This document shows, piece after piece, positions 32,910 through 41,765 of a DNA stretch of 64,000 nt. Location: assembly GCA_041746735.1 (NCBI GenBank), contig JBGTGP010000030.1:7470-71469 (forward strand), written 5' to 3'. Origin of the DNA: Opimibacter sp041746735 (lineage in GTDB: Bacteria; Bacteroidota; Bacteroidia; Chitinophagales; Saprospiraceae). Every line of letters begins with the position of its first letter. The stretch's first letter is position 1. A program made the position numbers and the translations under genes. The notes below the pieces were generated by a model. It did no database searches. It saw nothing but the letters and a program-made list of their open reading frames with translations, and was not told the origin of the DNA.

Positions 32910-34862
32910 GTGACGCACAGATTTGTATTCAACCACCCTTCATTTGATGCGGTATCCGGCAAGGAGTGGCTGATCACCAATGGTATCGGTGGCTATGCCT
33001 CATCGACCATGTCCGGCGCTAATACACGCCGGTATCATGGTCTGCTGGTCGCCTCCCTGCATCCACCGGTAGACCGGTATGTGCTGGTTTCGGCTATCGA
33101 GGAAAAGGTCGTATCCGGTGGCCGGGAGTACCTGTTGTCCACACACGTGTATCCGGGTACGATCCACCCGCGGGGGCATCACTACCTCACATCCTTTGAG
33201 CGATATCCTTTTCCACGAAGCGAGTTTTCATTTGGAGATCACCGGTTGTCTAAAGAGATCTTTATGCATTATGGGCATAATACCACAGTGATAGAGTACA
33301 CCAATCTCGGAGCCGAAGATCTCTTGCTGGAGCTATCCCCATTATGGGTTTGCCGGGATTATCATCACCTGTTCAACGAGGGGTCACAATGGGATTTTCG
33401 AATCCATTATACAGATGAACGGTGTATCAGGGTGGATCCGGCAAGCGGAATGCCAAAGGTATACCTGCGGTTTGAACGCGGGACATTTTACCCTCACGCC
33501 GATTGGTATAAATCCTTCAGATATGAACGGGAGAAGGAACGCGGACTGGATGATGAGGAAGATGCTTTCTGTGCCGGCAGAATCAATGGGTTGTTGGGAC
33601 CGGGGGAAACGTTGAGATTGATATTCAGTACAGAACAAGATGATGTGCATGGAGATCCGGGTTTATGGAAAGCAAACGAAATAAAGCGTCTTGCAGCGTT
33701 GACCACCGGAATACGGGCATCTTTTCTCCGGGATTTGATATGGAGTGGGGACCAGTTTATTGTATGGCGGGAATCGTCGTCCAGTTATTCCATGATAGCA
33801 GGCTACCATTGGTTTACCGACTGGGGAAGAGATACAATGATCGCCATGCGGGGGCTTGTCATCGCGACAGGCCGTAAGCGTGTCGCCAGATCAATCCTCC
33901 ACACGTATCTCTTCCATCTGAGCGATGGGATGATTCCAAACCGATTTCCTGACCGCGGAGCTTCACCAGAGTATAATACGATGGATGCCACGTTGTGGTT
34001 GTTTGTTGCGCTGTATGAGTATCATCTGGCGTTTGATGATCTTGATTTGATTGATGGTGTGTTTGATAAAATGTCGGCTATCCTGGAATCTCATTTCCGG
34101 GGTACGAGATATGGCATCCATGTGACACCGGAAGGTTTGTTGTATGGGGGAGCGGAAGGCACGCAACTCACCTGGATGGATGCCAAAGTTGGGGATGTGG
34201 TGGTGACACCGAGACGGGGTTGTCCGGTGGAGATCAATGCGTTGTGGTACAATGCGCTGTCGATCTATGTGTTTTTAGGCAAAGCGCTGGGGTATGATAC
34301 TGGCAAATACACAGAAGAGCTAAAAAAAGTACGTCAGGCTTTCAGGACTTTTTTTATTCACCCTGAAGGCCATCTCTACGATGTGGTGGTCCCGGGTCGG
34401 TACACGGATGCCAGTATACGACCCAACCAGATTTATGCTGTGAGTCTGCCGTTTTCTCCTCTTACACCTTCTCAGGGCAGGAAAGTGCTGGAGGTGGTAC
34501 AGGACCATCTGTATACCGGGTATGGCCTTCGTTCGCTTTCACCGAAAGATGCGGCGTATAAAGGTGTATTTAGCGGCGATCAGTGGCAACGGGATCATGC
34601 ATATCATCAGGGTACCGTGTGGTCGTATCTGTGGGGAGAGTTTGCACTGGGGTATTTAAAGGTGCATGGATATTCACCTTTGGCCAGAAAATGGGTACAG
34701 GATCAGTCCGTCGCACTCAGGAAGCACTTCTATGACCAGGAAGGAATCTGCTGTATATCTGAAAACTTTGACGGTCATCATCCTCTGACCGGTAAGGGGT
34801 GTATTCAACAGGCCTGGTCTGTGGGTATGATGATATTGGCGTTGGTGGAAAGTAAAAAATGA
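32910..34862 (+). CDS. Glycogen debranching enzyme (amylo-alpha-1,6-glucosidase type)
   Basis: A 650-residue enzyme with start codon GTG at 32910; no earlier in-frame ATG is available after the OPT stop. The N-terminal GDE_N domain opens with WLITNGIGGYASSTMSGANTRRYHGLL, diagnostic for this bacterial family. The C-terminal GH133-like (alpha/alpha)6 domain has GYHWFTDWGRDTMIAMRGL (catalytic-acid region) and DQWQRDHAYHQGTVWSYLWGEF. It hydrolyses alpha-1,6 branch points of glycogen. No signal peptide, so cytoplasmic. It ends 64 bp before a small periplasmic protein gene. Confidence 0.93.
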   Translation: MTHRFVFNHPSFDAVSGKEWLITNGIGGYASSTMSGANTRRYHGLLVASLHPPVDRYVLVSAIEEKVVSGGREYLLSTHVYPGTIHPRGHHYLTSFERYPFPRSEFSFGDHRLSKEIFMHYGHNTTVIEYTNLGAEDLLLELSPLWVCRDYHHLFNEGSQWDFRIHYTDERCIRVDPASGMPKVYLRFERGTFYPHADWYKSFRYEREKERGLDDEEDAFCAGRINGLLGPGETLRLIFSTEQDDVHGDPGLWKANEIKRLAALTTGIRASFLRDLIWSGDQFIVWRESSSSYSMIAGYHWFTDWGRDTMIAMRGLVIATGRKRVARSILHTYLFHLSDGMIPNRFPDRGASPEYNTMDATLWLFVALYEYHLAFDDLDLIDGVFDKMSAILESHFRGTRYGIHVTPEGLLYGGAEGTQLTWMDAKVGDVVVTPRRGCPVEINALWYNALSIYVFLGKALGYDTGKYTEELKKVRQAFRTFFIHPEGHLYDVVVPGRYTDASIRPNQIYAVSLPFSPLTPSQGRKVLEVVQDHLYTGYGLRSLSPKDAAYKGVFSGDQWQRDHAYHQGTVWSYLWGEFALGYLKVHGYSPLARKWVQDQSVALRKHFYDQEGICCISENFDGHHPLTGKGCIQQAWSVGMMILALVESKK

Positions 34863-34926
34863 CCGGTTTATTTTTTATTTACAATCCTTTTTATTAACTT
34901 CGCAACAATTCCGCGGCTCCCAAAGT

Positions 34927-35394
34927 ATGAACAAAATGAAACCTGCTCTCACCGGGTTGGTAATGCTATTGCTATTTACCACCCTTTCTGCCCAGTCCAT
35001 CCGGACTCCCTTGTCGCCTGTCATTCCTAATGCTGTGATGGATCAGTTCTCTTTGCTTTACCCTGATGCCAGTGGTGTCGTGTGGACGGAGCAGAACGAT
35101 AAATACATGGCAGATTTTAAGAATGGAAAAATGCATACTGCCGCCATGTTTTATGAGGATGGTGCAGTGTTGCAGACCGAGACCGAGATCCGGGTCATTG
35201 CATTGCCACCGGATGCCACTTCTTTTCTGGTAGATGATCTCGGGGTAAAAAAGATCGAAGTCGCCTCCATCATAGAGGACGCACCTGGTGTCATCACCTT
35301 CAAAGCTCGCGCGGATGCTGAGGAGTATCGCTTTGATGGTAATGGTCGCCCCCTTGGGGCACATGCCTACGGTGGTGATGCTCCACATGAATAA
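34927..35394 (+). CDS. Small secreted PepSY-like protein
   Basis: A 155-residue protein with signal peptide MNKMKPALTGLVMLLLFTTLSAQ. The mature part VPNAVMDQFSLLYPDASGVVWTEQNDKYMADF... resembles PepSY-like (DUF2874) domains found in many Bacteroidota periplasmic proteins: P..v...F...yP.a....W......Y.a.F. The function is unknown. It converges with the gene at 35416, 21 bp away. Confidence 0.7.
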   Translation: MNKMKPALTGLVMLLLFTTLSAQSIRTPLSPVIPNAVMDQFSLLYPDASGVVWTEQNDKYMADFKNGKMHTAAMFYEDGAVLQTETEIRVIALPPDATSFLVDDLGVKKIEVASIIEDAPGVITFKARADAEEYRFDGNGRPLGAHAYGGDAPHE

Positions 35395-35415
35395 ACGCGA
35401 AAAGGTTTTCTCTGC

Positions 35416-36855
35416 TCAATCCTTATACCGGATCCGTACCAGATTCAGCCGGTTATTTCGTTCACTGGGTACAATACACTCATTGTAGGCGACCTGGAGC
35501 CCGTCCTTGAAGCGGAGTTTTAAACGCTGGTAATCCGTATTGAAGACGGTCTTGCGTTCTACATAACCTGTACCGGTGACCTCGTAGCCTCCGACTGTGT
35601 TTTCCTGTTTGATTTCATCGTTGAACAAAAAGCGTAACCGGGCTGGGGTTTTAAAGAGGAAGAAGGAGGAATAGATGGCATCATCGTCCTGTGAGTACTG
35701 CCGTTTGCGGAGTACTTTTTTCCAATGAGGCGTCCCATCCGGATGGATGGCAAAAAGGATCAGATCTTCAAAATAATAGTCGATCCATCCCCCCCGGGCA
35801 AAGGTGCCATTGTCACGGCGCATCGGGAGACTCGAGCGTCGTGAAAACTCTTTATTGAGTTCGGCGATAATCACAACTCCACCATCCTGGCGTATAGCCA
35901 CCTGTTGAATATTAAAATCACTCAGACCACGCGAGACCGACACTTCACGTCCATGGACTTCGGCAAGGAGCGTTTCGTCAAAAGGAAGGAGTTGGACTGT
36001 AAACGGAACTCCCGGCTGATACCGTACAAAATAGAATCCCAGGGCACGGGCTGAATTTCTATCGCTGTACATACCGGTAATCATCAGATTTTGATTGACA
36101 TTGTCAAAGGACGGATAGACATCATAGACCTGCACATCTCCCAAGGTGATGGTCTCCCGTCGAACCTCACCGGTACCACCTACAGAGCAAAAAACCTCCA
36201 GGCTCTGGATCTTTTGGAGAAATCGATCAGGCTGCAGTGTCAGGAAAAACTCACCGGCATTGCTTATCTGCAAACTTCGAAAGTCACGCCGAAGACTAGT
36301 ACCAACAAATCGGATATTGGTTTTCCACAGCAGGGATCGTTGATGCAAATCATAGCTGTAGAGCTGAATCCCGGTATTATCATCCTGATTGAGCAAGATT
36401 TTGCTTTTGTCTTCCGACACGCTGAACGACATGCGAGGTGTAGTGAATACATCACTGATGACCTCAATCAGGGATGAGTCGATCAGGCTGACATCATGAG
36501 CATAGGACCGATGGTGCAGACGATAGAGGCCACGGTCGCGCAGGCCATAGATGATATGAAACCGGTCTTCATGAGCCAGCATACCGATGATATCGGCTTT
36601 GCGATCACCGAGATAGATCTGACGTTCCCACTTGAGATGCAGATCTTCATCAAAGGCCTGGATAAAAAACTGATTCCCCTTGTCCCGAAATAACAGGAGG
36701 TTATGATTCACCCAACCTAAAAGGGTGTAGGCAAAATCATTTCGCAATGGCAGGTCTTCAGAGATCGTGATGGACTGGCTCCTGACTCCCGTGGTCAACA
36801 GGAGCATTACGGCCAAAAGGATCCATATCCTTGTCCATGTCGTGCTACAATCCAT
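35416..36855 (-). CDS. Secreted protein of unknown function, beta-propeller-like
   Basis: A 479-residue protein with signal peptide (WILLAVMLLLTTGVRSQS) after a Cys-containing N-terminus. The remainder is a chain of strand-rich segments (LLLFRDKGNQFFIQAFDEDL, DRFHIIYGLRDRGLYRLHH, MSFSVSEDKSKILLNQDDNT) with spacing like WD/PQQ-type blades. I recognise no family. There is no T9SS C-terminal domain, so it should be periplasmic. Its homologues in this phylum are, as far as I know, unannotated. It is monocistronic. Confidence 0.6.
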   Translation of the reverse strand: MDCSTTWTRIWILLAVMLLLTTGVRSQSITISEDLPLRNDFAYTLLGWVNHNLLLFRDKGNQFFIQAFDEDLHLKWERQIYLGDRKADIIGMLAHEDRFHIIYGLRDRGLYRLHHRSYAHDVSLIDSSLIEVISDVFTTPRMSFSVSEDKSKILLNQDDNTGIQLYSYDLHQRSLLWKTNIRFVGTSLRRDFRSLQISNAGEFFLTLQPDRFLQKIQSLEVFCSVGGTGEVRRETITLGDVQVYDVYPSFDNVNQNLMITGMYSDRNSARALGFYFVRYQPGVPFTVQLLPFDETLLAEVHGREVSVSRGLSDFNIQQVAIRQDGGVVIIAELNKEFSRRSSLPMRRDNGTFARGGWIDYYFEDLILFAIHPDGTPHWKKVLRKRQYSQDDDAIYSSFFLFKTPARLRFLFNDEIKQENTVGGYEVTGTGYVERKTVFNTDYQRLKLRFKDGLQVAYNECIVPSERNNRLNLVRIRYKD

Positions 36856-36984
36856 GTGGATACAACGCTTGTCAGCAGCAAATTAATACCAAAAAACAGA
36901 AATGAAAGTGAAATGAGGATGGACCTATCACAGGAGATGAGTGGTCCTTCACTCATCTTACTGCCGCCTTTGCCTATGATCCTG

Positions 36985-36992
36985 TATTTTTG
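36985..36992 (+). promoter_or_regulatory. -7 box for ftcD
   Basis: TATTTTTG, exact TAnnTTTG, 22 bp before the ATG at 37015. Confidence 0.5.
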
Positions 36993-37014
36993 AACCTACA
37001 AAAAGAAACAGAAC

Positions 37015-38709
37015 ATGGACCATACACCCGTGATTGAGTGTGTACCTAACTTCAGCGAAGGCCGGCGCCCGGAAATCATCGAAGCCATTGCCAGGTCCAT
37101 CCGGCAGGTTGATGGTGTGAAACTCCTCGACATCGACCCAGGTAAGGCCACCAACCGTACGGTGATGACGATAGCCGGTGCGCCGGAGCAGGTCATCGAA
37201 GCCGCGTTTCAGGCCATCAAAATGGCAGCCAGCCTGATTGATATGCGGCAGCATACCGGCGAGCATCCACGAATGGGTGCAACAGATGTTTGCCCGCTAA
37301 TACCGATCAGCGGTATATCGATGGAAGAGGTTGCCGGATATGCACATACATTGGCCAGGCGGGTGGGAGATGAGTTGGATATCCCCGTGTATCTATATGA
37401 AGCAGCTGCAACCCGTCCCGAACGAAAGAATCTGGCCACCATCCGCTCCGGTGAATATGAGGGCTTTGCTCTGAAAATGACCCAGCCGGAATGGAAACCT
37501 GATTATGGTCCCGACCTCTTCAATGTAGCAGCCGGGGCAACCGTCATTGGAGCCCGTGATTTCCTGATCGCCTATAATGTCAACCTCAATACCCGATCAG
37601 AACGCAAGGCTAATTCGGTGGCGTTTGATATTCGCGAAAACGGTCGCGTCAAGCGTAGCGGCCACCCGGTCACAGGTCCGATCGTGCGGGATGACAATGG
37701 TGAAGCTGTACGCGAGCCAGGTATGTGCAAAGGTGTGAAGGCCATCGGATGGTACATAGCGGAATATGGTATCGCCCAGGTCTCCATGAATATAACCGAT
37801 GTCCGTCAGACCGCGCTCCATGCTGCATTTGATGCATGTGTTAAAAGCGCAGCGGCCCGGGGACTGCGTGTGACTGGATCAGAACTTGTAGGACTTGTAC
37901 CCCGGCAAGTGATGCTCGATGCTGGCCGGCATTACCTGGCGTTGCAAGGTATTTCACAGGGAGTGGCCGAAAGCGAGCTCATTTATATTGCTGTAAAAAG
38001 TATGGGACTGGATGAACTCGGACCTTTCGACCCGCAGAAAAAGATCATCGAGTATCTGTTGGAAGATCGTGGAGAAAGTAAACTGGTAGATCAGACGCTG
38101 GATGGTTTTTCAGCCGAACTTGCCTCTGACTCTCCGGCTCCCGGAGGGGGATCTGCAGCGGCTTATGCCGGAGCCCTGGCGGCATCGCTTGGCGCTATGG
38201 TTGGCAATCTCAGTGCCAACAAGCGCGGATGGGAGGAGCAGCAAGCCTATTTTTCAGCATGGGCTGTTCAGGCACAAGAGAGCCGAAAGAAATTACTGCA
38301 TCTCGTGGATGAAGATACCCGTGCCTTCAATTCACTCATGGAGGCTTTCCGTATGCCGAAAGAAAGTGAATCAGACAAAAAAGCCCGTAGTGCTGCAATT
38401 GCATCCGCGACCATGCGGGCCATAGTATCTCCGCTGGATACGATGCGCACTGCTTATGGATTGTTTCCCATGTTGCAAGCCATGGCGGAGAAGGGAAATC
38501 CCAATTCTGTTTCTGATGCCGGTGTAGGTGTTATACTCGCTTTGGCTGCGGTAGAAGGTGGCTGGCTCAATGTATGGATCAATCTCAGTGGCCTGAAAGA
38601 TCAGACTCAAGCGGAACGGATCAGATCGGAAGCAGAGCAACTCTACAAGGAGGCTGTCGCTATGAAAGAACGAATTATCTTGATAGTCACTTCTAAAATA
38701 GAGGCCTGA
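37015..38709 (+). CDS. ftcD: Formiminotransferase-cyclodeaminase (FTCD)
   Basis: A 564-residue bifunctional enzyme. The N-terminal formiminotransferase domain (about 1-300: IECVPNFSEGRRPEIIEAIA, DMRQHTGEHPRMGATDVCP, VYLYEAAAT) moves the formimino group from formiminoglutamate to tetrahydrofolate. The C-terminal cyclodeaminase (about 350-560: FSAELASDSPAPGGGSAAAY, LVDEDTRAFNSLMEAF) then makes methenyl-THF and ammonia. This is the last part of histidine degradation. The fused form is usual in animals and many Bacteroidota. No hutH, hutU or hutI lies nearby. It is followed after 33 bp by a gamma-carbonic anhydrase gene. Confidence 0.95.
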   Translation: MDHTPVIECVPNFSEGRRPEIIEAIARSIRQVDGVKLLDIDPGKATNRTVMTIAGAPEQVIEAAFQAIKMAASLIDMRQHTGEHPRMGATDVCPLIPISGISMEEVAGYAHTLARRVGDELDIPVYLYEAAATRPERKNLATIRSGEYEGFALKMTQPEWKPDYGPDLFNVAAGATVIGARDFLIAYNVNLNTRSERKANSVAFDIRENGRVKRSGHPVTGPIVRDDNGEAVREPGMCKGVKAIGWYIAEYGIAQVSMNITDVRQTALHAAFDACVKSAAARGLRVTGSELVGLVPRQVMLDAGRHYLALQGISQGVAESELIYIAVKSMGLDELGPFDPQKKIIEYLLEDRGESKLVDQTLDGFSAELASDSPAPGGGSAAAYAGALAASLGAMVGNLSANKRGWEEQQAYFSAWAVQAQESRKKLLHLVDEDTRAFNSLMEAFRMPKESESDKKARSAAIASATMRAIVSPLDTMRTAYGLFPMLQAMAEKGNPNSVSDAGVGVILALAAVEGGWLNVWINLSGLKDQTQAERIRSEAEQLYKEAVAMKERIILIVTSKIEA

Positions 38710-38742
38710 CACTGCGCCTCCTGCACTTTATCTCATATACTC

Positions 38743-39261
38743 ATGGCTATTATTCGCCCGCTGCACCATATTCACCCTGCTTTCGGCTCCAATTGTTTTC
38801 TCGCGGATAATGCCGTGATAGTCGGGGATGTGATCATGGGGGATGACTGTTCCGTCTGGTGGAGTGCCGTGGTGCGTGGAGATGTCAATGCGATTCGCAT
38901 CGGCCACCGGGTCAACATTCAGGATGGAGCCGTGATTCATTGTACGTATGAAAAGTCACAAACTATTATAGGGGATGATGTATCCATCGGTCACAATGCT
39001 ATCGTACATGGATGCACCATCGAAAATGAAGTGCTCATCGGAATGGGCGCGATCATCATGGATCTTGCACACGTACAGTCACATGTGATCGTGGCGGCAG
39101 GTGCTGTCGTGCTGGAAAACAGTGTGCTGGAGTCCGGCTGGATTTATGGCGGTACACCGGCGCGCAAACTGAAGGAACTGGATCCGGACAACCGGCAGTT
39201 TTTTATCACCCGAACGGCCGCAAACTATGTGAAGTATGCGGGTTGGTTTAAAACAGAGTGA
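38743..39261 (+). CDS. Gamma-class carbonic anhydrase-like hexapeptide-repeat protein
   Basis: A 172-residue left-handed beta-helix protein (repeats such as VIVGDVIMGDDCSVWWSAVVRGD and VNIQDGAVIHC). The three zinc-ligand histidines of gamma-CA proteins are represented by the AVIHC, SIGHNAIVHGC motif region. Family members include YrdA, PaaY and CamH; whether this one hydrates CO2 is unknown. The C-terminal helix (FFITRTAANYVKYAGWFK) is usual. It is co-directional with ftcD (33 bp). Confidence 0.9.
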   Translation: MAIIRPLHHIHPAFGSNCFLADNAVIVGDVIMGDDCSVWWSAVVRGDVNAIRIGHRVNIQDGAVIHCTYEKSQTIIGDDVSIGHNAIVHGCTIENEVLIGMGAIIMDLAHVQSHVIVAAGAVVLENSVLESGWIYGGTPARKLKELDPDNRQFFITRTAANYVKYAGWFKTE

Positions 39262-39347
39262 AAGGTAAAAGTGCAGCCGATGAAGGTGAAATATACATCA
39301 CGCCTAAACATGCCTCAGGCCGAAGTCTAAAAGCATATTTGTTTTTT

Positions 39348-39971
39348 TCACGAATCCTTGTTTTCCACAAAGGTTGTCTTGTAATCCAGGATAGAAGCCT
39401 GAATCACCTCATGGGCTTCAGCACGTCCGTATACCTGTGGGATCGATACCGGTTGATAGCCTTCCGGGTTTCGCTTGTAGGTCAGGAAGTAATGCTCTAA
39501 CCGGTTGAGGACGGATAGTGGCAGTTGGTGCATTTCGGTATATCCCCCATAGACACTATCCTGTTCCAGCACGGCGATGATCTTGTCATCTGCTTCCTGG
39601 TGGTCTATCATTCTGAAACCGCCCACAGGAATAGCCCGGACCAGGATATGGCCCTGGGTAATACGATGTTCGGTCAGGACTAAAATATCTAACGGGTCAC
39701 CATCGCCCCGGATATCGGATCTGCCGGTGGCTTGTTGGCAAAGTGCGGCCACTGCATCATCACAGTAGGTACCCGGAATAAACCCATACAATGCTGGTAC
39801 AACATTGGAATACAACTGAGGCCTGTCTACCTGGAGCAGACCGCTGTGTTTATCCAATTCATACTTAACTGTATCAGAGGGTGTGATTTCGATATAGGCT
39901 GTTACCAACGCAGGTGTATGCGGGCCAGGATCAATGCCATGCCAGGGATGAAGTGTAAATCGGACAGCCAT
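39348..39971 (-). CDS. ppa: Inorganic pyrophosphatase
   Basis: A 207-residue family I enzyme hydrolysing pyrophosphate to phosphate. Key motifs: KYELDKHSGLLQVDRPQ, YSNVVPALYGFIPGTYC, and the metal-binding GDGDPLDILVLTE; the helix NRLEHYFLTYK closes the domain. The N-terminal HPWHGIDPGP opens many Bacteroidota and plant-type members. An exact -7 box ends just 4 bases before the ATG, implying an almost leaderless transcript. It faces the gamma-CA gene (convergent). Confidence 0.95.
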   Translation of the reverse strand: MAVRFTLHPWHGIDPGPHTPALVTAYIEITPSDTVKYELDKHSGLLQVDRPQLYSNVVPALYGFIPGTYCDDAVAALCQQATGRSDIRGDGDPLDILVLTEHRITQGHILVRAIPVGGFRMIDHQEADDKIIAVLEQDSVYGGYTEMHQLPLSVLNRLEHYFLTYKRNPEGYQPVSIPQVYGRAEAHEVIQASILDYKTTFVENKDS

Positions 39972-39975
39972 CTGC

Positions 39976-39983
39976 CAAAGATA
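39976..39983 (-). promoter_or_regulatory. -7 box abutting the ppa start codon
   Basis: Minus-strand TATCTTTG is separated from the ATG by only GCAG. If transcription starts a few bases after the box, as is usual, the mRNA would begin at or within a base or two of the start codon. Confidence 0.55.
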
Positions 39984-40148
39984 ACAGACGGCTTCAGTTA
40001 AGGGAAATCCCTGAATTATGCTGCTCGTAGCGTCGATTCGATGTTAAATTTGCCTCAAGTCGCAACCAATACTCCGGGTGGATGTAAATAATGGCAGGTA
40101 CTCAAACGTTTCCTACTGTATATTAAACCGTAATCAACAACTACATAT

Positions 40149-40763
40149 ATGAAAAACATGATGAATGCCAAAGGTCTCCTGATGCTGATGTTGATGCTGA
40201 CAGGCAGTCTGGCTGTACAGGCCCAGTCTAAAGTAGGGCTTAGAGCAGGTGTATTGATTTCGAAGCAGGATTTTCAAAATGGATTTCCGGGTGATGAAGT
40301 TAAATCGAAGCTGGGTGCTGATATCGCCCTGGTCACGGACTTTAAGTTTGGGAAGATTTTTTCCCTGGGCCCTGAGTTTCATTGGGTTCAGAAGGGAGCC
40401 AAGATTGAGGACCTCAATGGGCCGATTGGCGAGTCGTCCAGGACCTTTAATTATCTCGAGATTCCGGTCCTGTTCAAACTTAATTTTGGTAGTACGGTTG
40501 GGTTCTTTTTGATGGCGGGACCCAGTATCGGCTACTTGCTCGATGGAACCGACAAAGATGGTGACGGCAAGACCAATGATATTGATCTTGATTTTTACAA
40601 GCGGGCCGAACTTGGCGCTCATGTAGGTGGTGGTGTGGCGGTAGGACCGTTTAAATTTGACCTTCGGTATATTGTGGGTATTTCTGACATCGCAGATTTT
40701 GACGGAGATAACATTGAAATTAAAAACTCTGGCTTTGGTGCGGGGGTAAGTTTTATGTTTTAA
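40149..40763 (+). CDS. Outer-membrane beta-barrel protein (PorT-like fold)
   Basis: A 204-residue protein with signal peptide MKNMMNAKGLLMLMLMLTGS...VQAQ. The mature part is an eight-strand-type barrel: VGLRAGVLISKQDF, LGADIALVTDFKF, FSLGPEFHWVQKGA, TFNYLEIPVLFKLNF, VGFFLMAGPSIGYLL, and final Phe in GAGVSFMF. A calcium-like loop DKDGDGKTNDIDLD lies between strands. It belongs to the large outer-membrane beta-barrel domain group in Bacteroidota; no specific role can be given. Monocistronic, followed by an inverted repeat. Confidence 0.82.
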   Translation: MKNMMNAKGLLMLMLMLTGSLAVQAQSKVGLRAGVLISKQDFQNGFPGDEVKSKLGADIALVTDFKFGKIFSLGPEFHWVQKGAKIEDLNGPIGESSRTFNYLEIPVLFKLNFGSTVGFFLMAGPSIGYLLDGTDKDGDGKTNDIDLDFYKRAELGAHVGGGVAVGPFKFDLRYIVGISDIADFDGDNIEIKNSGFGAGVSFMF

Positions 40764-40813
40764 AAACGTCACAGGGGCACTTGAAAAGTTGCGCCTTGAA
40801 TAAGATTACAACA

Positions 40814-40858
40814 GAATCCCGGAGTTGCAGGCCAGAATACGCCACGGCTCCGGGATTC
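40814..40858 (+). terminator. Inverted repeat after the beta-barrel gene
   Basis: GAATCCCGGAG (40814-40824) / CTCCGGGATTC (40848-40858), perfect 11-bp stem with a 23-nt loop. Only a weak T-rich tail follows (GTTATATA), so termination is likely but not certain. Confidence 0.6.
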
Positions 40859-40936
40859 GTTATATAGGGAAATACGGCTGGAGTGGAGACGAATGAGCTA
40901 TTGCTGACACCCGGTGGGTTACCCATCGAAAATCCG

Positions 40937-40944
40937 TACTTTTG
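40937..40944 (+). promoter_or_regulatory. -7 box for uppS
   Basis: TACTTTTG, exact TAnnTTTG, only 8 bp before the chosen ATG at 40953. Its location argues against the longer open frame from 40914. Confidence 0.55.
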
Positions 40945-40952
40945 CACCCCTG

Positions 40953-41705
40953 ATGGTCACTGCCAAAGATAAGATCGATGCTGCCCGGCTTCCCCGGCAT
41001 GTCGCCGTGATCATGGATGGCAACGGCCGGTGGGCCAAAGAACATGGCAAACCCAGGATCTGGGGACACCGGAATGGGGTCAAGGCCGTGAAAGCCATAA
41101 CAGAAGCTGCCGCAGAACTGGGTATCGAGTATCTCACCCTGTATGCATTTTCCACAGAGAACTGGAACCGTCCTCCTTTAGAAGTCAACGCGCTCATGGA
41201 TATACTGGTCAGTACAATCCGGGAGGAGTTGGAGACCATGAACCAAAACAAGATCAAGCTGGGTGTTATCGGGGATATTGAAAAACTCCCTCCCATGACT
41301 AAAAAGGCTTTGCTTGAAGGGATAGAGAAGACGAAAAACAATACGCGGATGACCCTGACGCTGGCGCTGAATTATTCGGCCAGGTGGGAAATCACTGAGG
41401 GCATCAGGAAGGCCGTCGCACAAGTGGTACAAGGGCAATTGGATCCGGCCGCTATCGATGAATCTACCGTGTCAACCCTTCTGGCCACAACCGGTATGCC
41501 CGATCCTGAGTTGCTCATCCGGACCAGTGGCGAACACCGGATCAGTAATTTTCTGCTTTGGCAAATCGCCTACACAGAACTTTATTTTTCAGATGTATAC
41601 TGGCCTGATTTTGAAAGAGAAGATTTTTATACCGCCATACTGGATTATCAGCATCGTGAGCGACGATTCGGACGAATCAGTGAGCAGTTGACCCACCAGG
41701 AATAA
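40953..41705 (+). CDS. uppS: Isoprenyl transferase (undecaprenyl diphosphate synthase)
   Basis: A 250-residue cis-prenyltransferase making the C55 lipid carrier for cell-wall synthesis. Conserved regions are HVAVIMDGNGRWAKEHGKPR (catalytic Asp), GHRNGVKAVKAI, LYAFSTENWNRPPLEV, and DPELLIRTSGEHRISNFLLW; most relatives have TGGE where this has TSGE. The start at ATG 40953 fits the -7 box 8 bp upstream. bamA follows after 60 bp, a linkage often seen in Bacteroidota. Confidence 0.95.
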   Translation: MVTAKDKIDAARLPRHVAVIMDGNGRWAKEHGKPRIWGHRNGVKAVKAITEAAAELGIEYLTLYAFSTENWNRPPLEVNALMDILVSTIREELETMNQNKIKLGVIGDIEKLPPMTKKALLEGIEKTKNNTRMTLTLALNYSARWEITEGIRKAVAQVVQGQLDPAAIDESTVSTLLATTGMPDPELLIRTSGEHRISNFLLWQIAYTELYFSDVYWPDFEREDFYTAILDYQHRERRFGRISEQLTHQE

Positions 41706-41765
41706 TATAAAACAACAGACGTATCCCCGCAAACGTTTTGGACGCAGATTAACCCGATCACCCGC

